Shown here: piece after piece, positions 33,226 through 41,592 of the stretch
How positions within the stretch are numbered: the stretch's first letter is position 1
How the letters are laid out: each line of letters begins with the position of its first letter
Assembly: GCF_025717535.1 (NCBI RefSeq)
Contig: NZ_JAJIRO010000001.1
Span: forward strand, 1,364,001-1,428,000
Source of the DNA: Paucibacter sp. Y2R2-4
Lineage (GTDB): Bacteria; Pseudomonadota; Gammaproteobacteria; Burkholderiales; Burkholderiaceae_C
Direction of reading: 5' to 3'
Length of the DNA stretch: 64,000 nt
The notes under the pieces: generated by a model
Seen by the model: only the letters and a program-made list of their open reading frames with translations
Told to the model about the DNA's origin: nothing
Databases searched by the model: none
Program-made: the position numbers and the translations under genes

Positions 33226-33341
33226 AAGCCGCATGGTACTGCGGCTTCTGTGCCGCGATTCGCAAAGGGCTGCTAAACCCAACTGCATTTCTGCAGTGCG
33301 ATCACTCTACATCAGGAAAGGCGCAGTGCGCAAGGCCAAAA

Positions 33342-34133
33342 TCAATCCTGGATCATCGTCACACGCCCCTGGGCAAAGTGGATACGCCCTCGGGAATAAA
33401 TCCAAACCTCGCTGGTTTGTCGTTCGGTTTGAGTCCGAATTGAGTCCTTTGGTGGCCCCCACTGCGAGGCCAAAACTTCTTGGGGGGTCATGCCAATTTT
33501 TGGCACCGGCTTAGCCACCAACAGCGCCCTCTCCCGTGCTTTCTCATCGTCGTACTGCTTCCTCTTTGCTGCAGCGTTAGCGTTTGCTTTCGCTGCCTTC
33601 GCTCTTGCCTCTCGCATCTTGATTGCTGGATCAGTTGCGTAGATGTGGCTATTGCTATCAATCAGAAAATTCTCATCTCTACTTCTTTCAAGTTTCCGCT
33701 CAAAGTCATCTTGAGCAAGAAAGCCTATTTGCCCATTTGACAGAGCAACTTTAAGAAAACGATTCTCTTCGAATGCATAGCCAAATCTAGGGTCTACAAC
33801 TATTGCTGTAACCACAAAACTAAGCGGCTCTTTTACTGAAAACATGCGACCCGTACCAAGAGCAATTCTTGGCTCGACCAAAAACTTGAATCCAGGGCTA
33901 AGAGGGTCAGATTTATCCAGCACGGAATGGCGGGAGTCGCCAGGTGCACCCAGGCTCCTTTCTTGCTCAGGACGAATCCAGTACTGCTTTTGGATATAGG
34001 TCTGCCCACGGGCTTCCGCCTGAAGCGCACGCCTTTCTCCTTCGCAATTTGAGTGAGTGCATTCAGGCTCACCGGCGGCCAAACAAATAGCTATGTGACA
34101 GCCAACAAGCAGCGTGAAAAACAACTTTTGCAT
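33342..34133 (-). CDS. Secreted cargo protein with SmpA/OmlA-like C-terminus
   Basis: A 263-residue protein with a signal peptide (KLFFTLLVGCHIAICLAAG). A long central region rich in charged residues contains a helical Ala/Lys/Arg stretch (about 170-205). The C-terminal domain starts GMTPQEVLASQWGPPKDSI and ends in WIYSRGRIHFAQGRVTMI, the pattern of the SmpA/OmlA small periplasmic fold. It is less GC-rich than the phage genes around it and flanked by inverted copies of a motif (33311-33327, 34166-34179). Probably a lysogenic-conversion gene; function unknown. Confidence 0.7.
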   Translation of the reverse strand: MQKLFFTLLVGCHIAICLAAGEPECTHSNCEGERRALQAEARGQTYIQKQYWIRPEQERSLGAPGDSRHSVLDKSDPLSPGFKFLVEPRIALGTGRMFSVKEPLSFVVTAIVVDPRFGYAFEENRFLKVALSNGQIGFLAQDDFERKLERSRDENFLIDSNSHIYATDPAIKMREARAKAAKANANAAAKRKQYDDEKARERALLVAKPVPKIGMTPQEVLASQWGPPKDSIRTQTERQTSEVWIYSRGRIHFAQGRVTMIQD

Positions 34134-34175
34134 GAGCCCCTCAGCATTTTTTGATTCGGCACTGTACTGCGCCTT

Positions 34176-37154
34176 TCATGCCGTTCCACGCTCCATCTCA
34201 TCCCGCATTTCAGCCTTGGCCTGGCGCACCGCCATGAGGGCCAAACTGGCCACTTGCGCCTGGTCGGTGCGGGCGTCGATGTGGATGGTGACGTGCTGGG
34301 TGATGCTGGGGCGGCTGCTGCCGCCGGCCTTGGCCACCGCTTCGACTGGAGCCAGCGCCCGCATTTGACCCTTGGTGAAAACGCCCTCGCCGCGCTGCAA
34401 GATGGCCGGCACTTCGTCGTGCGCCAGGCCTCCCGTGTGATAGCGGCGAGCGCCTGCCCAGGTGTTGACAGGGAAGCTAGCCGCGCGGCCTTCTCCTGCG
34501 CCCATGATGGCACCGGTGTGGGCCACCGTGGCTGCAGCTTCACCGCCGCCGTTGCTGAAGAGGCTGGCCAACATGCCCGCGAACCCGCCTCCACCACCAC
34601 CGCCACCACTGCCTGAAGATGACATGGTGCTGAGCGCCAAAGCGGCAGAAGTGGCGGCGGAGGTCAGAGAGTCCAGCGCCACAGTGCCGAGGGTCAGGCT
34701 TGTGGCCTGGGCCGCCATACCGGATGTTGCCGCACCCAAAGCCGCTGTGTTGGCGGTAACGGCAGCAGTGCCGGCAGTAACCGCCGCCGTATTGCTGGTG
34801 ACAGCTGCGGCCTCTGCGCTCTTGGCTGCGCTGCCGGCCCCATCACCTAGGGCTTCAGCGGCAGGTTTGGCGATTCCCATCCAGCCGGCCACGGTGTCGC
34901 CGGCCTGCTGCATCATCGGCGCGACCTGCTGCCGATAGGTCAGCTTGGCAAACTCGCCCAGCGCAAAGTCAGTGAGGCTTTCGATATTCACCTTGCCGGT
35001 CTTGATGAACTCGACCCAGCCACTTTCACCGGCGCGCAGCCAGCCGGTTTGGAAGTCGTCGTAGGCCTCGCGCATGAGGCGAGTGTTGTCTTTCCATGCC
35101 TCCAGCATCTGCTGCCATTCAGGCTTGAGGTCTTGCACCATGCGGCGATTGATGAGATCGATGGCATCGGCCTTTCTCTGCTCGGCCTGGGTCATCTCGG
35201 TCTTGATGCCATCGACCGCATCGGGCTGCAAGATCTCGGCTATGGCCAGCCGCGCCTTGAGGCCTTTCGCCTGCTCGGTGTAGTAGCGGTTGAGCTCGGC
35301 AATGTCGAGCTTGGCCCGCTCGGTCGCACGCTTGTAGGGGTCGGCAATCAAGTCCACCGCCGCAGACGCATTGCCATAGCGCAGCTGCTCGCTGAATTGG
35401 CTCAGCGCTTGGCGGCGCTGGTTCAGATCATCAATGAAACGATCTTGCGCAGCAGCGCCGGCACTCTCGGTCGCACGGTCGGCAGCAACTTCGGCTGCAG
35501 CTTGCTGAGCGACCAGACTGCCGCGCTGAGCCTTGAGCTCGATGATCTTGCTTTCTTGCTGGATCTCGACTTCGCCGCGGCGCGCGGCGAGCTCGATGAG
35601 TCGAGCTTGTTGCTGGCTCGCGTCTGCGGCGTTCTCAGGCTTGCGGCGCGCCTCGGCCGAGATCTCGGCATCAATGACAGCCGCGCGGCTCTGGGCCAGG
35701 CGAGCCTCAGCGCTGATCTGCGCATCAACCACCTGGATCTGCGACTGCAGGCCCTGCTGCTCCAGGGTCTTACGGCGCTCAAAGTAGTCCGCCGTGCCTA
35801 CGCTATCCCGATCGCGCAGGCTTTCCAGAGTGGCGCTTTGGCGTTGCTGTAGAGCCTCGCGCTGCCGTGCAGCTGCTTGGCTGACTGCCAGATCTCGATT
35901 GATGATGGCCTCGCGCTGCGTGGCCGCTGCACGGGCTTGTGCCAACTCGATAGCGAGGGCTGCTTCTACGCGAGACTGGTCAAGCTGGCGAAGCGCCTCT
36001 TGAGCCTGGGCTACAGCGCCAGATGCTTCCATGCCTCGTTCTTGAACCCTAATGAGGTCTCTGTTAGCGAGGTCAACGGCTTGCAGTGCCTTTTCGTAGC
36101 GTGATTCTTCCCACATGCCCAGCAAGCCGCCACCGCCTTGGTTGGGTAGAGCGCGGAATCGTTCGATATCACTCTTTGCCTTAGCAAGCCGCTGGCTGAG
36201 GGTGTCTTCTCGGCCGTAGCTAAGCATTTCATCCCACGAACTCTTGGCGGCATCTTTGACGCCAACCCAGGCACGCTCGAGAAGCCCGAGGTTCGATGCC
36301 ACCTTGGCTGTGCGTGTACTCATGGCCTCTGCATAGGCCTTTTGAGCCAAGGCGCCGGCATCAGCCTCCCGGCCGGCGGCCATCAGAGCGCGGATCTCTT
36401 CGTACAGCGCAGCGGTGAGGTAGTTCACCCCGCGATTGAGTCGCAGCGTAGCCTCCAGCGGCGCGCGGCCCAGGTCGGTGAAGCGCTGGGCGGTTTCGCT
36501 CAAGGGTTGGTCCAGCGTGCGCTCCATGCGGATGGCCAGATCTGCAAAGCCCTGCAGATTGCGCTGGGCCACTTCGCCTGTTGAAGCCATCGCGGCCAAG
36601 GCCTGCGCGGCCTTGCCCTGCGTGCCCACGGCCTGGGCAATGCTGCGGGCCATGTCGGCCATTTGCCCTGCGTTGGTGCCGGCTGCGTTGCCGGTCATGA
36701 TGAGCGCTTGGTTGTAGGCCTGGGCCTCATGAGCCCCTTGCTGATGAGCCATGAGCAAGAGCAGCACGCCCGCAGCCGCACCGCCGGCGGCCAAGCGGGC
36801 CGGGCCGAGTGCTGCCGTGATCTCGCGGAACATGGGCCCCACGCCGCCAAAGCTGTCTTTGATTTGGCCGCCCTGCTGGATGGCGATCAGCCAGGCCGGT
36901 TGTCCGCTGGCCAAGCTGGTGACCACATCGGTGATCTGCGCCGGCAGCAAGCGCCAGGCGGCTTGCACTTCTTTGGCGCTCTTGCCCATCTGGCCCATGG
37001 CGGCAGTGGTGCCACCCATAGGTTTGCCTGCGGCTTCGACCTTCTTGCCGTAGTCCTCCACCGCCTGGCCGGCCAAGGCCACGCCAGCGGTGGTTTCAGG
37101 CACGCCCAAGGCGCTGAGGCGGATGCCCAGTTCTTCAATGTTGCTGCTGCTCAT
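34176..37154 (-). CDS. Tail tape measure protein (lambda gpH-like)
   Basis: A 992-residue protein that sets tail length and spans the tail tube. The N-terminal region has the lambda-type tape measure domain (AAWRLLPAQITDVVTSLASG, GGQIKDSFGGVGPMF), the centre is long alpha-helical coiled coil, followed by an Ala/Thr repeat (TAAVTAGTAAVTANTAALG) and a Gly-rich end. ATG 37154 has TGGAGG upstream. Its length predicts a tail of about 150 nm by the usual 1.5 A per residue rule. It overlaps the tail chaperone T frame by 20 bases. Confidence 0.88.
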   Translation of the reverse strand: MSSSNIEELGIRLSALGVPETTAGVALAGQAVEDYGKKVEAAGKPMGGTTAAMGQMGKSAKEVQAAWRLLPAQITDVVTSLASGQPAWLIAIQQGGQIKDSFGGVGPMFREITAALGPARLAAGGAAAGVLLLLMAHQQGAHEAQAYNQALIMTGNAAGTNAGQMADMARSIAQAVGTQGKAAQALAAMASTGEVAQRNLQGFADLAIRMERTLDQPLSETAQRFTDLGRAPLEATLRLNRGVNYLTAALYEEIRALMAAGREADAGALAQKAYAEAMSTRTAKVASNLGLLERAWVGVKDAAKSSWDEMLSYGREDTLSQRLAKAKSDIERFRALPNQGGGGLLGMWEESRYEKALQAVDLANRDLIRVQERGMEASGAVAQAQEALRQLDQSRVEAALAIELAQARAAATQREAIINRDLAVSQAAARQREALQQRQSATLESLRDRDSVGTADYFERRKTLEQQGLQSQIQVVDAQISAEARLAQSRAAVIDAEISAEARRKPENAADASQQQARLIELAARRGEVEIQQESKIIELKAQRGSLVAQQAAAEVAADRATESAGAAAQDRFIDDLNQRRQALSQFSEQLRYGNASAAVDLIADPYKRATERAKLDIAELNRYYTEQAKGLKARLAIAEILQPDAVDGIKTEMTQAEQRKADAIDLINRRMVQDLKPEWQQMLEAWKDNTRLMREAYDDFQTGWLRAGESGWVEFIKTGKVNIESLTDFALGEFAKLTYRQQVAPMMQQAGDTVAGWMGIAKPAAEALGDGAGSAAKSAEAAAVTSNTAAVTAGTAAVTANTAALGAATSGMAAQATSLTLGTVALDSLTSAATSAALALSTMSSSGSGGGGGGGGFAGMLASLFSNGGGEAAATVAHTGAIMGAGEGRAASFPVNTWAGARRYHTGGLAHDEVPAILQRGEGVFTKGQMRALAPVEAVAKAGGSSRPSITQHVTIHIDARTDQAQVASLALMAVRQAKAEMRDEMERGTA

Positions 37155-37533
37155 CCCAGGCCTCCAGGGCTGCGGTTTCCATTTCCTGCAAATGCTCAAA
37201 CAGGCGGCGCCTGCGTTTCATTTGGCCCAAGCGCATGACTGCCTCGACGGCGTCATAGCGCAACCCTTGCAGCGTGCCGCAGGGCTTGAAGCGCCATTGG
37301 GTTTGCAGGCGCAAGAAGAGCTGCAGCACGGTCCAGTTTTCGGGCCAGATCTCCAGAGGGCCGGTACTAGGCCCAAGGTCTTGAGCGTCTGAGTCTTCGG
37401 GCTCTTCGCCGTCTACCTCTTGGGCCGCCAGCCAGGCCTCGATGGCTTGTGGATTCGCGCCCAGCTGGGCCAGCTCTTGTGGCCGCAGGTCTTCGGCGGC
37501 CGGGGCTTGCTGCCGGCCGCGCTGCTCGGCCAC
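37135..37533 (-). CDS. Tail assembly chaperone T-type extension (DUF1799)
   Basis: A 132-codon frame of the DUF1799 type (WPENWTVLQLFLRLQTQWRF...GLRYDAVEAVMRLG). Read alone it could start at GTG 37533, but it lies in the -1 frame of the upstream chaperone and continues without a stop from the slippery site, so it is probably made mainly as the C-terminal part of a G-T fusion of about 266 residues (37135-37934). In lambda the equivalent gpGT recruits the tape measure protein to the tail tube. Confidence 0.75.
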   Translation of the reverse strand: MAEQRGRQQAPAAEDLRPQELAQLGANPQAIEAWLAAQEVDGEEPEDSDAQDLGPSTGPLEIWPENWTVLQLFLRLQTQWRFKPCGTLQGLRYDAVEAVMRLGQMKRRRRLFEHLQEMETAALEAWDEQQQH

Positions 37534-37550
37534 CCAGCGCCGAGCAGCGT

Positions 37551-37934
37551 CTAGCCGTTTTTTCGGGCTGCGCCTCCACTCATGGCCGCCATATAGGTGG
37601 CCACGATGGCGCTGCGCACAATGGGCGCCAGCATCAGCTGCTCCAGGGCCTCGGGGCTGAAGGGCACGGGCTCGCCGGCGGCGTTTTTCAGATCCGGCCA
37701 GCCCACCACCACGCGGCGGACGATATCGGCATCACTCGGCAAGGCCTCGCCCTCAGCCAGGCCAATGCCACGGAACTTGTCGAGCTGCGCCTGGTCGACC
37801 TGCACAAACTCCAGCGGCAATTTGGCAAACTGGTACTGGTCTTGGCCCGGTACCGGCACGTTCACGGTCCAGGTGAAATTCATCAGTGCAGCGCCCAGGA
37901 TGAAGGCGATGGGCGGGGCTTGGTCTTTGTTCAT
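37551..37934 (-). CDS. Tail assembly chaperone (gpG-type)
   Basis: A 127-residue protein between the tail tube and the tape measure genes. The start is hydrophobic-beta (PIAFILGAALMNFTWTVNVPV), the body acidic, with a helix near the end (LEQLMLAPIVRSAIVATYM). It carries a -1 frameshift site in its last codons, so a fraction is extended into DUF1799. Position and frameshift together make the assignment secure even though sequence conservation in this family is low. Confidence 0.8.
   Translation of the reverse strand: MNKDQAPPIAFILGAALMNFTWTVNVPVPGQDQYQFAKLPLEFVQVDQAQLDKFRGIGLAEGEALPSDADIVRRVVVGWPDLKNAAGEPVPFSPEALEQLMLAPIVRSAIVATYMAAMSGGAARKNG
37557..37563 (-). promoter_or_regulatory. Programmed -1 ribosomal frameshift site (A AAA AAC)
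   Basis: On the - strand the heptamer A AAA AAC spans the last sense codons (CGA AAA AAC GGC TAG) of the tail chaperone, in the exact phase needed for -1 slippage. After slipping, the frame continues CGG CTA GAC and leads into the DUF1799 frame without a stop. The site, position and neighbouring genes match the lambda G/GT arrangement. Confidence 0.85.
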
Positions 37935-37969
37935 GGTGGGTGCTTTCAGGGGGGTTGCGCGGCCGTGGC

Positions 37970-38899
37970 TCAGGTGAAGGTCAGCGTGAGCTTGTTCCGC
38001 ACCACATGCAGCTCGCCGCTGAGCATGGCGGCGCCCTGCTCATTGCTGAGCTTGGGCTTGAAGAGCTGGGCCTTGGGCACGGCCACCGTGACGATGTTGC
38101 CCGCGGTGGTGCCGTGGACGATGGTGAGGGAGTCGGTCAGTGCCTCGCTCATCACACCGCCGGTGCCCAGGAAGTTTTTCTGGGCCACGGTGGGCAGCTC
38201 GATGGAGATGGAGCCCGAGGTATTGCGGTCGATGATGCTCACATCCTCACGGCCCGTGAGATTGCGGTACTGCACATCGTTGTTTTGGTTGATGCTGAAG
38301 CTGCTGAGCAGCGCCGTGAGTGCGCCAAAAGTCACCTGGGTGTTGGCTTTGTTGCAGGCCATCGGGCGGGGCATCGTGGGCTCTGTGGGAACCGGAATGC
38401 TGGCATCCACCATGGGGTTGCGCAGGCCCATGCCCTTGAAGGCCAGCAGCGCTTGCTTCTTGGCGTTGAACTTGAGCTCCCAGCTGCCGCGCACACCCGT
38501 CATCCGTTGCATGACCTGGTCGAGGTAGTAGTAGAAGGTGGCGCTTTCGTCCAGGGTATCGATGGGGCTGTACACGCAGCTGACGGCATTGGTCAGCACG
38601 CGGGCCATGCCGCAGCAGCGCAGCACTGGGTCGAAGTTGGGCACGGTGGACGCGCTGCCCAAGGGCATACCGCCGCCGCGCAGCGGCATCTCAAAACTGA
38701 TGGTGCTCCACACCGCGCCCACGATCTTTTCATCCTGGCCGAAGGTGTTAGAGGCGGTGGCCTGGTCATCGGTCTCCATCTCGACCGGGTTCACATCGAT
38801 GTTTTGCACCGCCAACCAGTTGGCCGCGGCGGTGGGCACCGGGTCGACGTTATAGGTCGCTTCGTTCTTGGCCAGCAGCATCTGCAGTTTGGCTTTCAT
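37970..38899 (-). CDS. Major tail tube protein
   Basis: A 309-residue protein upstream of the tail chaperone, in the place of the tube subunit. It is beta-rich (VWSTISFEMPLRGGGMPLG; ISIELPTVAQKNFLGTGG) with an Ig-like end (SGELHVVRNKLTLTFT). It should polymerise around the tape measure protein. ATG 38899 is the only good start. Confidence 0.82.
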   Translation of the reverse strand: MKAKLQMLLAKNEATYNVDPVPTAAANWLAVQNIDVNPVEMETDDQATASNTFGQDEKIVGAVWSTISFEMPLRGGGMPLGSASTVPNFDPVLRCCGMARVLTNAVSCVYSPIDTLDESATFYYYLDQVMQRMTGVRGSWELKFNAKKQALLAFKGMGLRNPMVDASIPVPTEPTMPRPMACNKANTQVTFGALTALLSSFSINQNNDVQYRNLTGREDVSIIDRNTSGSISIELPTVAQKNFLGTGGVMSEALTDSLTIVHGTTAGNIVTVAVPKAQLFKPKLSNEQGAAMLSGELHVVRNKLTLTFT

Positions 38900-38905
38900 G
38901 GGGGC

Positions 38906-39118
38906 TTACTCCTGAGTTGCGGGGGTGGATTCATCCGGGTCTGGGGACAGACTGCCGTCAGAGTTGCGGACGAAGCAGCCACCAGTGCGAGGCACTTCGA
39001 GCGCGGCCGGTGCCTGGGCTTGCGGCTCTTGCGGCTCTTGCGGCTGGCTGTTGCTGGCGGCTACGGCGGTGGTTTTTTGGGTGGAGGCTACGGCGGTGGT
39101 TTTTTTGGTGGAGGCCAT
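38906..39118 (-). CDS. Hypothetical low-complexity protein
   Basis: A 70-residue protein from internal repeats: KKTTAVAS and QKTTAVAAS at the start (a tandem repeat of about 27 bases at 39060-39115) and QPQEPQEPQAQ. It lies between the tail tube and membrane protein genes with a Gly/Cys-containing end. Possibly a capsid decoration or tube accessory; unassigned. Confidence 0.5.
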   Translation of the reverse strand: MASTKKTTAVASTQKTTAVAASNSQPQEPQEPQAQAPAALEVPRTGGCFVRNSDGSLSPDPDESTPATQE

Positions 39119-39121
39119 GGC

Positions 39122-39502
39122 TCACGGTTCCTTACTGAGATCGGCGGACGCCGGCGGGTTGATGGTCACGCTGATGCCCAGCCGCTGTTTCACCAGCAGC
39201 AGCACCAGGTCGATGAATGAGGCGGTGCCCAGGCCGCTGAAGATGCTCAAGCCGAGCAGCAAGGGCAGCTCGCCGTCGAGCTTTTTGTAGGCCATCAGGA
39301 ACACGGCGAAGCCCCAAGCCAGGCTGTGCAGCACCGAGCCCAGCACCACCCGCCAGGTCAGCGCCTGGTTGCTGCGCAGAAGCATGCCCAAGGCCAGCAT
39401 GGAGGCCCCGGCGCCGCCCATCAGGGCAAAGACCAGCCACAGGCTGGTGTCATCGATGGCGTTTTGCAGGTTCTGCAAGGCGCGACTATTGGGTTCAGAC
39501 AT
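39122..39502 (-). CDS. Membrane protein, putative holin
   Basis: A 126-residue protein with three hydrophobic helices (about 20-42, 50-72 and 78-100; WLVFALMGGAGASMLALGML, VVLGSVLHSLAWGFAVFLMA and LPLLLGLSIFSGLGTASFID) and short charged ends, the build of LydA/class I-type holins. It lies in the head-tail gene run. A second holin-type domain is fused to the endolysin (44279-45565), so this may be an additional holin or another membrane function. Confidence 0.55.
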   Translation of the reverse strand: MSEPNSRALQNLQNAIDDTSLWLVFALMGGAGASMLALGMLLRSNQALTWRVVLGSVLHSLAWGFAVFLMAYKKLDGELPLLLGLSIFSGLGTASFIDLVLLLVKQRLGISVTINPPASADLSKEP

Positions 39503-39932
39503 AGAGCGCCTCCAGTTCCATCACCACCCAGGCCACCGGTGCGTCCAGGCCGCGGCTGTAGGTGGATTTGGTGATGTAGACGGTGTCAAGCGGCGCGCTC
39601 TTGCGGGCTTGGCACCATTCAATGATTTCTTGCTCGAGCTGCTCTTCCAGCTGCTCGACGCGGCGGGTGATGCCTGCGGCCGATTCATCCGACAGGCGGC
39701 CATAACTGACGATGGCGAAGCGCAGCGTGCTGTCGTCGGACTCGCTGCCCACGACTCCGCTGAAGTCGCCCCGGCCCTCGGCAATGAAGGTGTGCAGGCC
39801 TTGGCGCAGCGCCTGGTCGCCCACCTCGGCGGGGTCTTGCATACCGCGATCGACCAGGCGCGCTGGGTACAGGGCCTGCAGCGAGGCCTCGGCGGCGGCC
39901 ATGAAAAGCGCGCGACGGTTGGAGCCGGTCAT
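39495..39932 (-). CDS. Tail terminator-like protein
   Basis: A 145-residue protein upstream of the tail tube, in the usual place of the tail terminator (gpU type). It alternates beta and helical segments (FAIVSYGRLSDESAAGITRRVEQL; VYITKSTYSRGLDAPVAWVVMEL). Overlaps the neighbours by 4-8 bases. Confidence 0.6.
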   Translation of the reverse strand: MTGSNRRALFMAAAEASLQALYPARLVDRGMQDPAEVGDQALRQGLHTFIAEGRGDFSGVVGSESDDSTLRFAIVSYGRLSDESAAGITRRVEQLEEQLEQEIIEWCQARKSAPLDTVYITKSTYSRGLDAPVAWVVMELEALYV

Positions 39933-40489
39933 GGCTGAGCCCCCCGAGATCTGGCGATGCCACGCTGCACGGCGGCCACCAAGGTGGTGTGCACGTCTTG
40001 GCGGTGATGCTCGGCGGTGGGTTTAACGAAGGGCTGAGGCTTGATGCCCCAGGCTCGCACATGGCGAGACCAGGCGAGATAGCGAGTCTCCAGCTCCTGC
40101 TCAAACTCAGAGGCGCGCCGGCTCCCCTTTCTGGGCTTGCGGTACTTGGGGTTCAAAGCCTGCTGGGCGTTGACCAGGCGGCGGCGCAGCCACTCAACAG
40201 CAGGCAGGCCCAGCGCAAAGCGCGGCAGGCCCTTGCCGGGCTTGCGGCCCTTCTCCTCATACACCGCATAGTCTTGGGTGGGCTCCACGAAGTACTCGAG
40301 CGCGCTGCGGCGGGTGGCCCTGATGGTATTGCCCAATAGGCTGAGATCCTTGGGGGCCTTTTGCCGCATGGTGGCGGTCACCTGCTGGGCCAAGGTGGGC
40401 AGCGCGGCGCTGAGCTCGGCATGGATGGCGCGCCCGGTTGCTTTGACACGAAAGGCCACCTGGGCCGCGTTGTGTTGAATGCCGCTCAT
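39929..40489 (-). CDS. Head-tail joining / tail completion protein (HK97 gp10-like)
   Basis: A 186-residue protein with the HK97 gp10 pattern: LPTLAQQVTATMRQKAPKDLSLLGNTIRA followed by beta segments and a basic C-terminus (KPTAEHHRQDVHTTLVAAVQRGI). It should join the head to the tail. Start and stop overlap adjacent genes by one and four bases. Confidence 0.65.
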   Translation of the reverse strand: MSGIQHNAAQVAFRVKATGRAIHAELSAALPTLAQQVTATMRQKAPKDLSLLGNTIRATRRSALEYFVEPTQDYAVYEEKGRKPGKGLPRFALGLPAVEWLRRRLVNAQQALNPKYRKPRKGSRRASEFEQELETRYLAWSRHVRAWGIKPQPFVKPTAEHHRQDVHTTLVAAVQRGIARSRGAQP

Positions 40490-41106
40490 CAGGTCGCCCC
40501 CTCAAATTCGGCCAGCAGCTGGGCGTAAAGCGCAGCGGGGGTGCTGTTGCGCGGTGTGCCACTGAAACCGTCCCTGACGGTTACCGGCTTGTTGATGTTG
40601 CGCATGCTGAGCTCGCGCAGGGCTTCGGCCTGGGCACGCAGCAGCAGCAAGGGGCGGTCGACGGCCTGCACGGTGCTGCCAGTGGCGTCGAGACGGTGCT
40701 GAGCGAAGTACCAGAAGCGGAAGCTACTTCCGAAAGCGGCCAGATGGGCGGCGCTGGGGGCTGGGTCGAAGACCAGCGCGCCGGCCTGTTCTTTCACGCG
40801 GGGCAAGGCGCCGGCATAGCCTTTTGACCAAGGCTTGCAAGGCTTGTTGCCCCACAGATGGGTTTTGTAGTCGATAAATTCGGCCTGCACTTCAGCAGGC
40901 AAGGGGTAAATGTCTTGCTCTGCCTGCAGCGTGATGGTGCCCAGCAAGGTGCGCCGGCGCTTCCGGCTGAAAGCGGCGAGCGCCGTTTGCAGATGGCGCT
41001 TCCAGTCGGCCTGGTCGGGTGCACTGAAAACGGAGGCGGCGTCATGCAGCGAGCGCTGGAGATCGTCCAGCACATCAGCTTGAGTCATGCCGCCGGCCAT
41101 GGCCAA
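40489..41106 (-). CDS. Phage head-tail connector-type protein
   Basis: A 205-residue, mixed alpha/beta protein (LQRSLHDAASVFSAPDQADWKRHLQTALAAF..., FIDYKTHLWGNKPCKPW). By position, between the capsid and gp10-like genes, a connector or neck role is likely, but no family is certain. Confidence 0.5.
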   Translation of the reverse strand: MAMAGGMTQADVLDDLQRSLHDAASVFSAPDQADWKRHLQTALAAFSRKRRRTLLGTITLQAEQDIYPLPAEVQAEFIDYKTHLWGNKPCKPWSKGYAGALPRVKEQAGALVFDPAPSAAHLAAFGSSFRFWYFAQHRLDATGSTVQAVDRPLLLLRAQAEALRELSMRNINKPVTVRDGFSGTPRNSTPAALYAQLLAEFEGAT

Positions 41107-41505
41107 TTACTCCGGTGCGCCGGTTTTGGCCTGGGCGCGCTGCAGCTGCAGCTCGGTGATCTCGGCCAGCAAACTCTTGCGCGGGGTGTCGCTGATCTGC
41201 TCCAGGCGCAGCAGGTGCGCCAGGGTCTCGTCGCTGGACTCGGGCAGCGTGGCCACGATGGACTTCACGTTGCCCTTGAGCAGGTCGAGCAGATTGGCCT
41301 CGATGGCCGCCAAGAGGGCCGACTCTTCGTCGGGCTCCAGCAGCGGCAAGTCTTGCTCAGGCCAGCCGTCTCCGGTGGACTCAGCCTCTTGATCTGGGTG
41401 GAACTGGGCATCGACTTCGCGGCCGTCATGGGCCGGTACCAGCACGCCGCCAATGATGCGGGGCTGGTCGGAGTCGTTGTGGAAATAGCGCTTGTTCGGT
41501 GGCAT
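41107..41505 (-). CDS. Hypothetical phage protein
   Basis: A 132-residue acidic protein (YFHNDSDQPRIIGGVLVPAHDGREV, then a helical half). It directly follows the connector gene and precedes the capsid. The first half resembles a small beta barrel; its phrase RIIGGVLVP has a parallel in the tail spike start (PRVIGGELLQPG), so both may share a capsid- or tail-attachment motif. Confidence 0.5.
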   Translation of the reverse strand: MPPNKRYFHNDSDQPRIIGGVLVPAHDGREVDAQFHPDQEAESTGDGWPEQDLPLLEPDEESALLAAIEANLLDLLKGNVKSIVATLPESSDETLAHLLRLEQISDTPRKSLLAEITELQLQRAQAKTGAPE

Positions 41506-41592
41506 GGTGGTGTCCTGCTGTCGCTTTGCACAAACCCGCCAGGTCGGCGTGACCTGGCGGGGGCTGCTTTCGCGCGGGGAGGTGTCCGATGG

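Noticed and set aside
33097-33288. 63-codon frame inside the C4-like RNA
   Set aside because: The conserved RNA core explains the sequence; C4 elements regularly contain such accidental frames.
33060-33340. Retron or diversity-generating retroelement RNA
   Set aside because: The inverted repeats are suggestive, but no reverse transcriptase gene or template/variable repeat is present in the window.
39122-39502. Firm assignment as the phage holin
   Set aside because: Topology fits, but its place among head-tail genes and the second holin-like domain in the endolysin leave the role open; listed only as putative.
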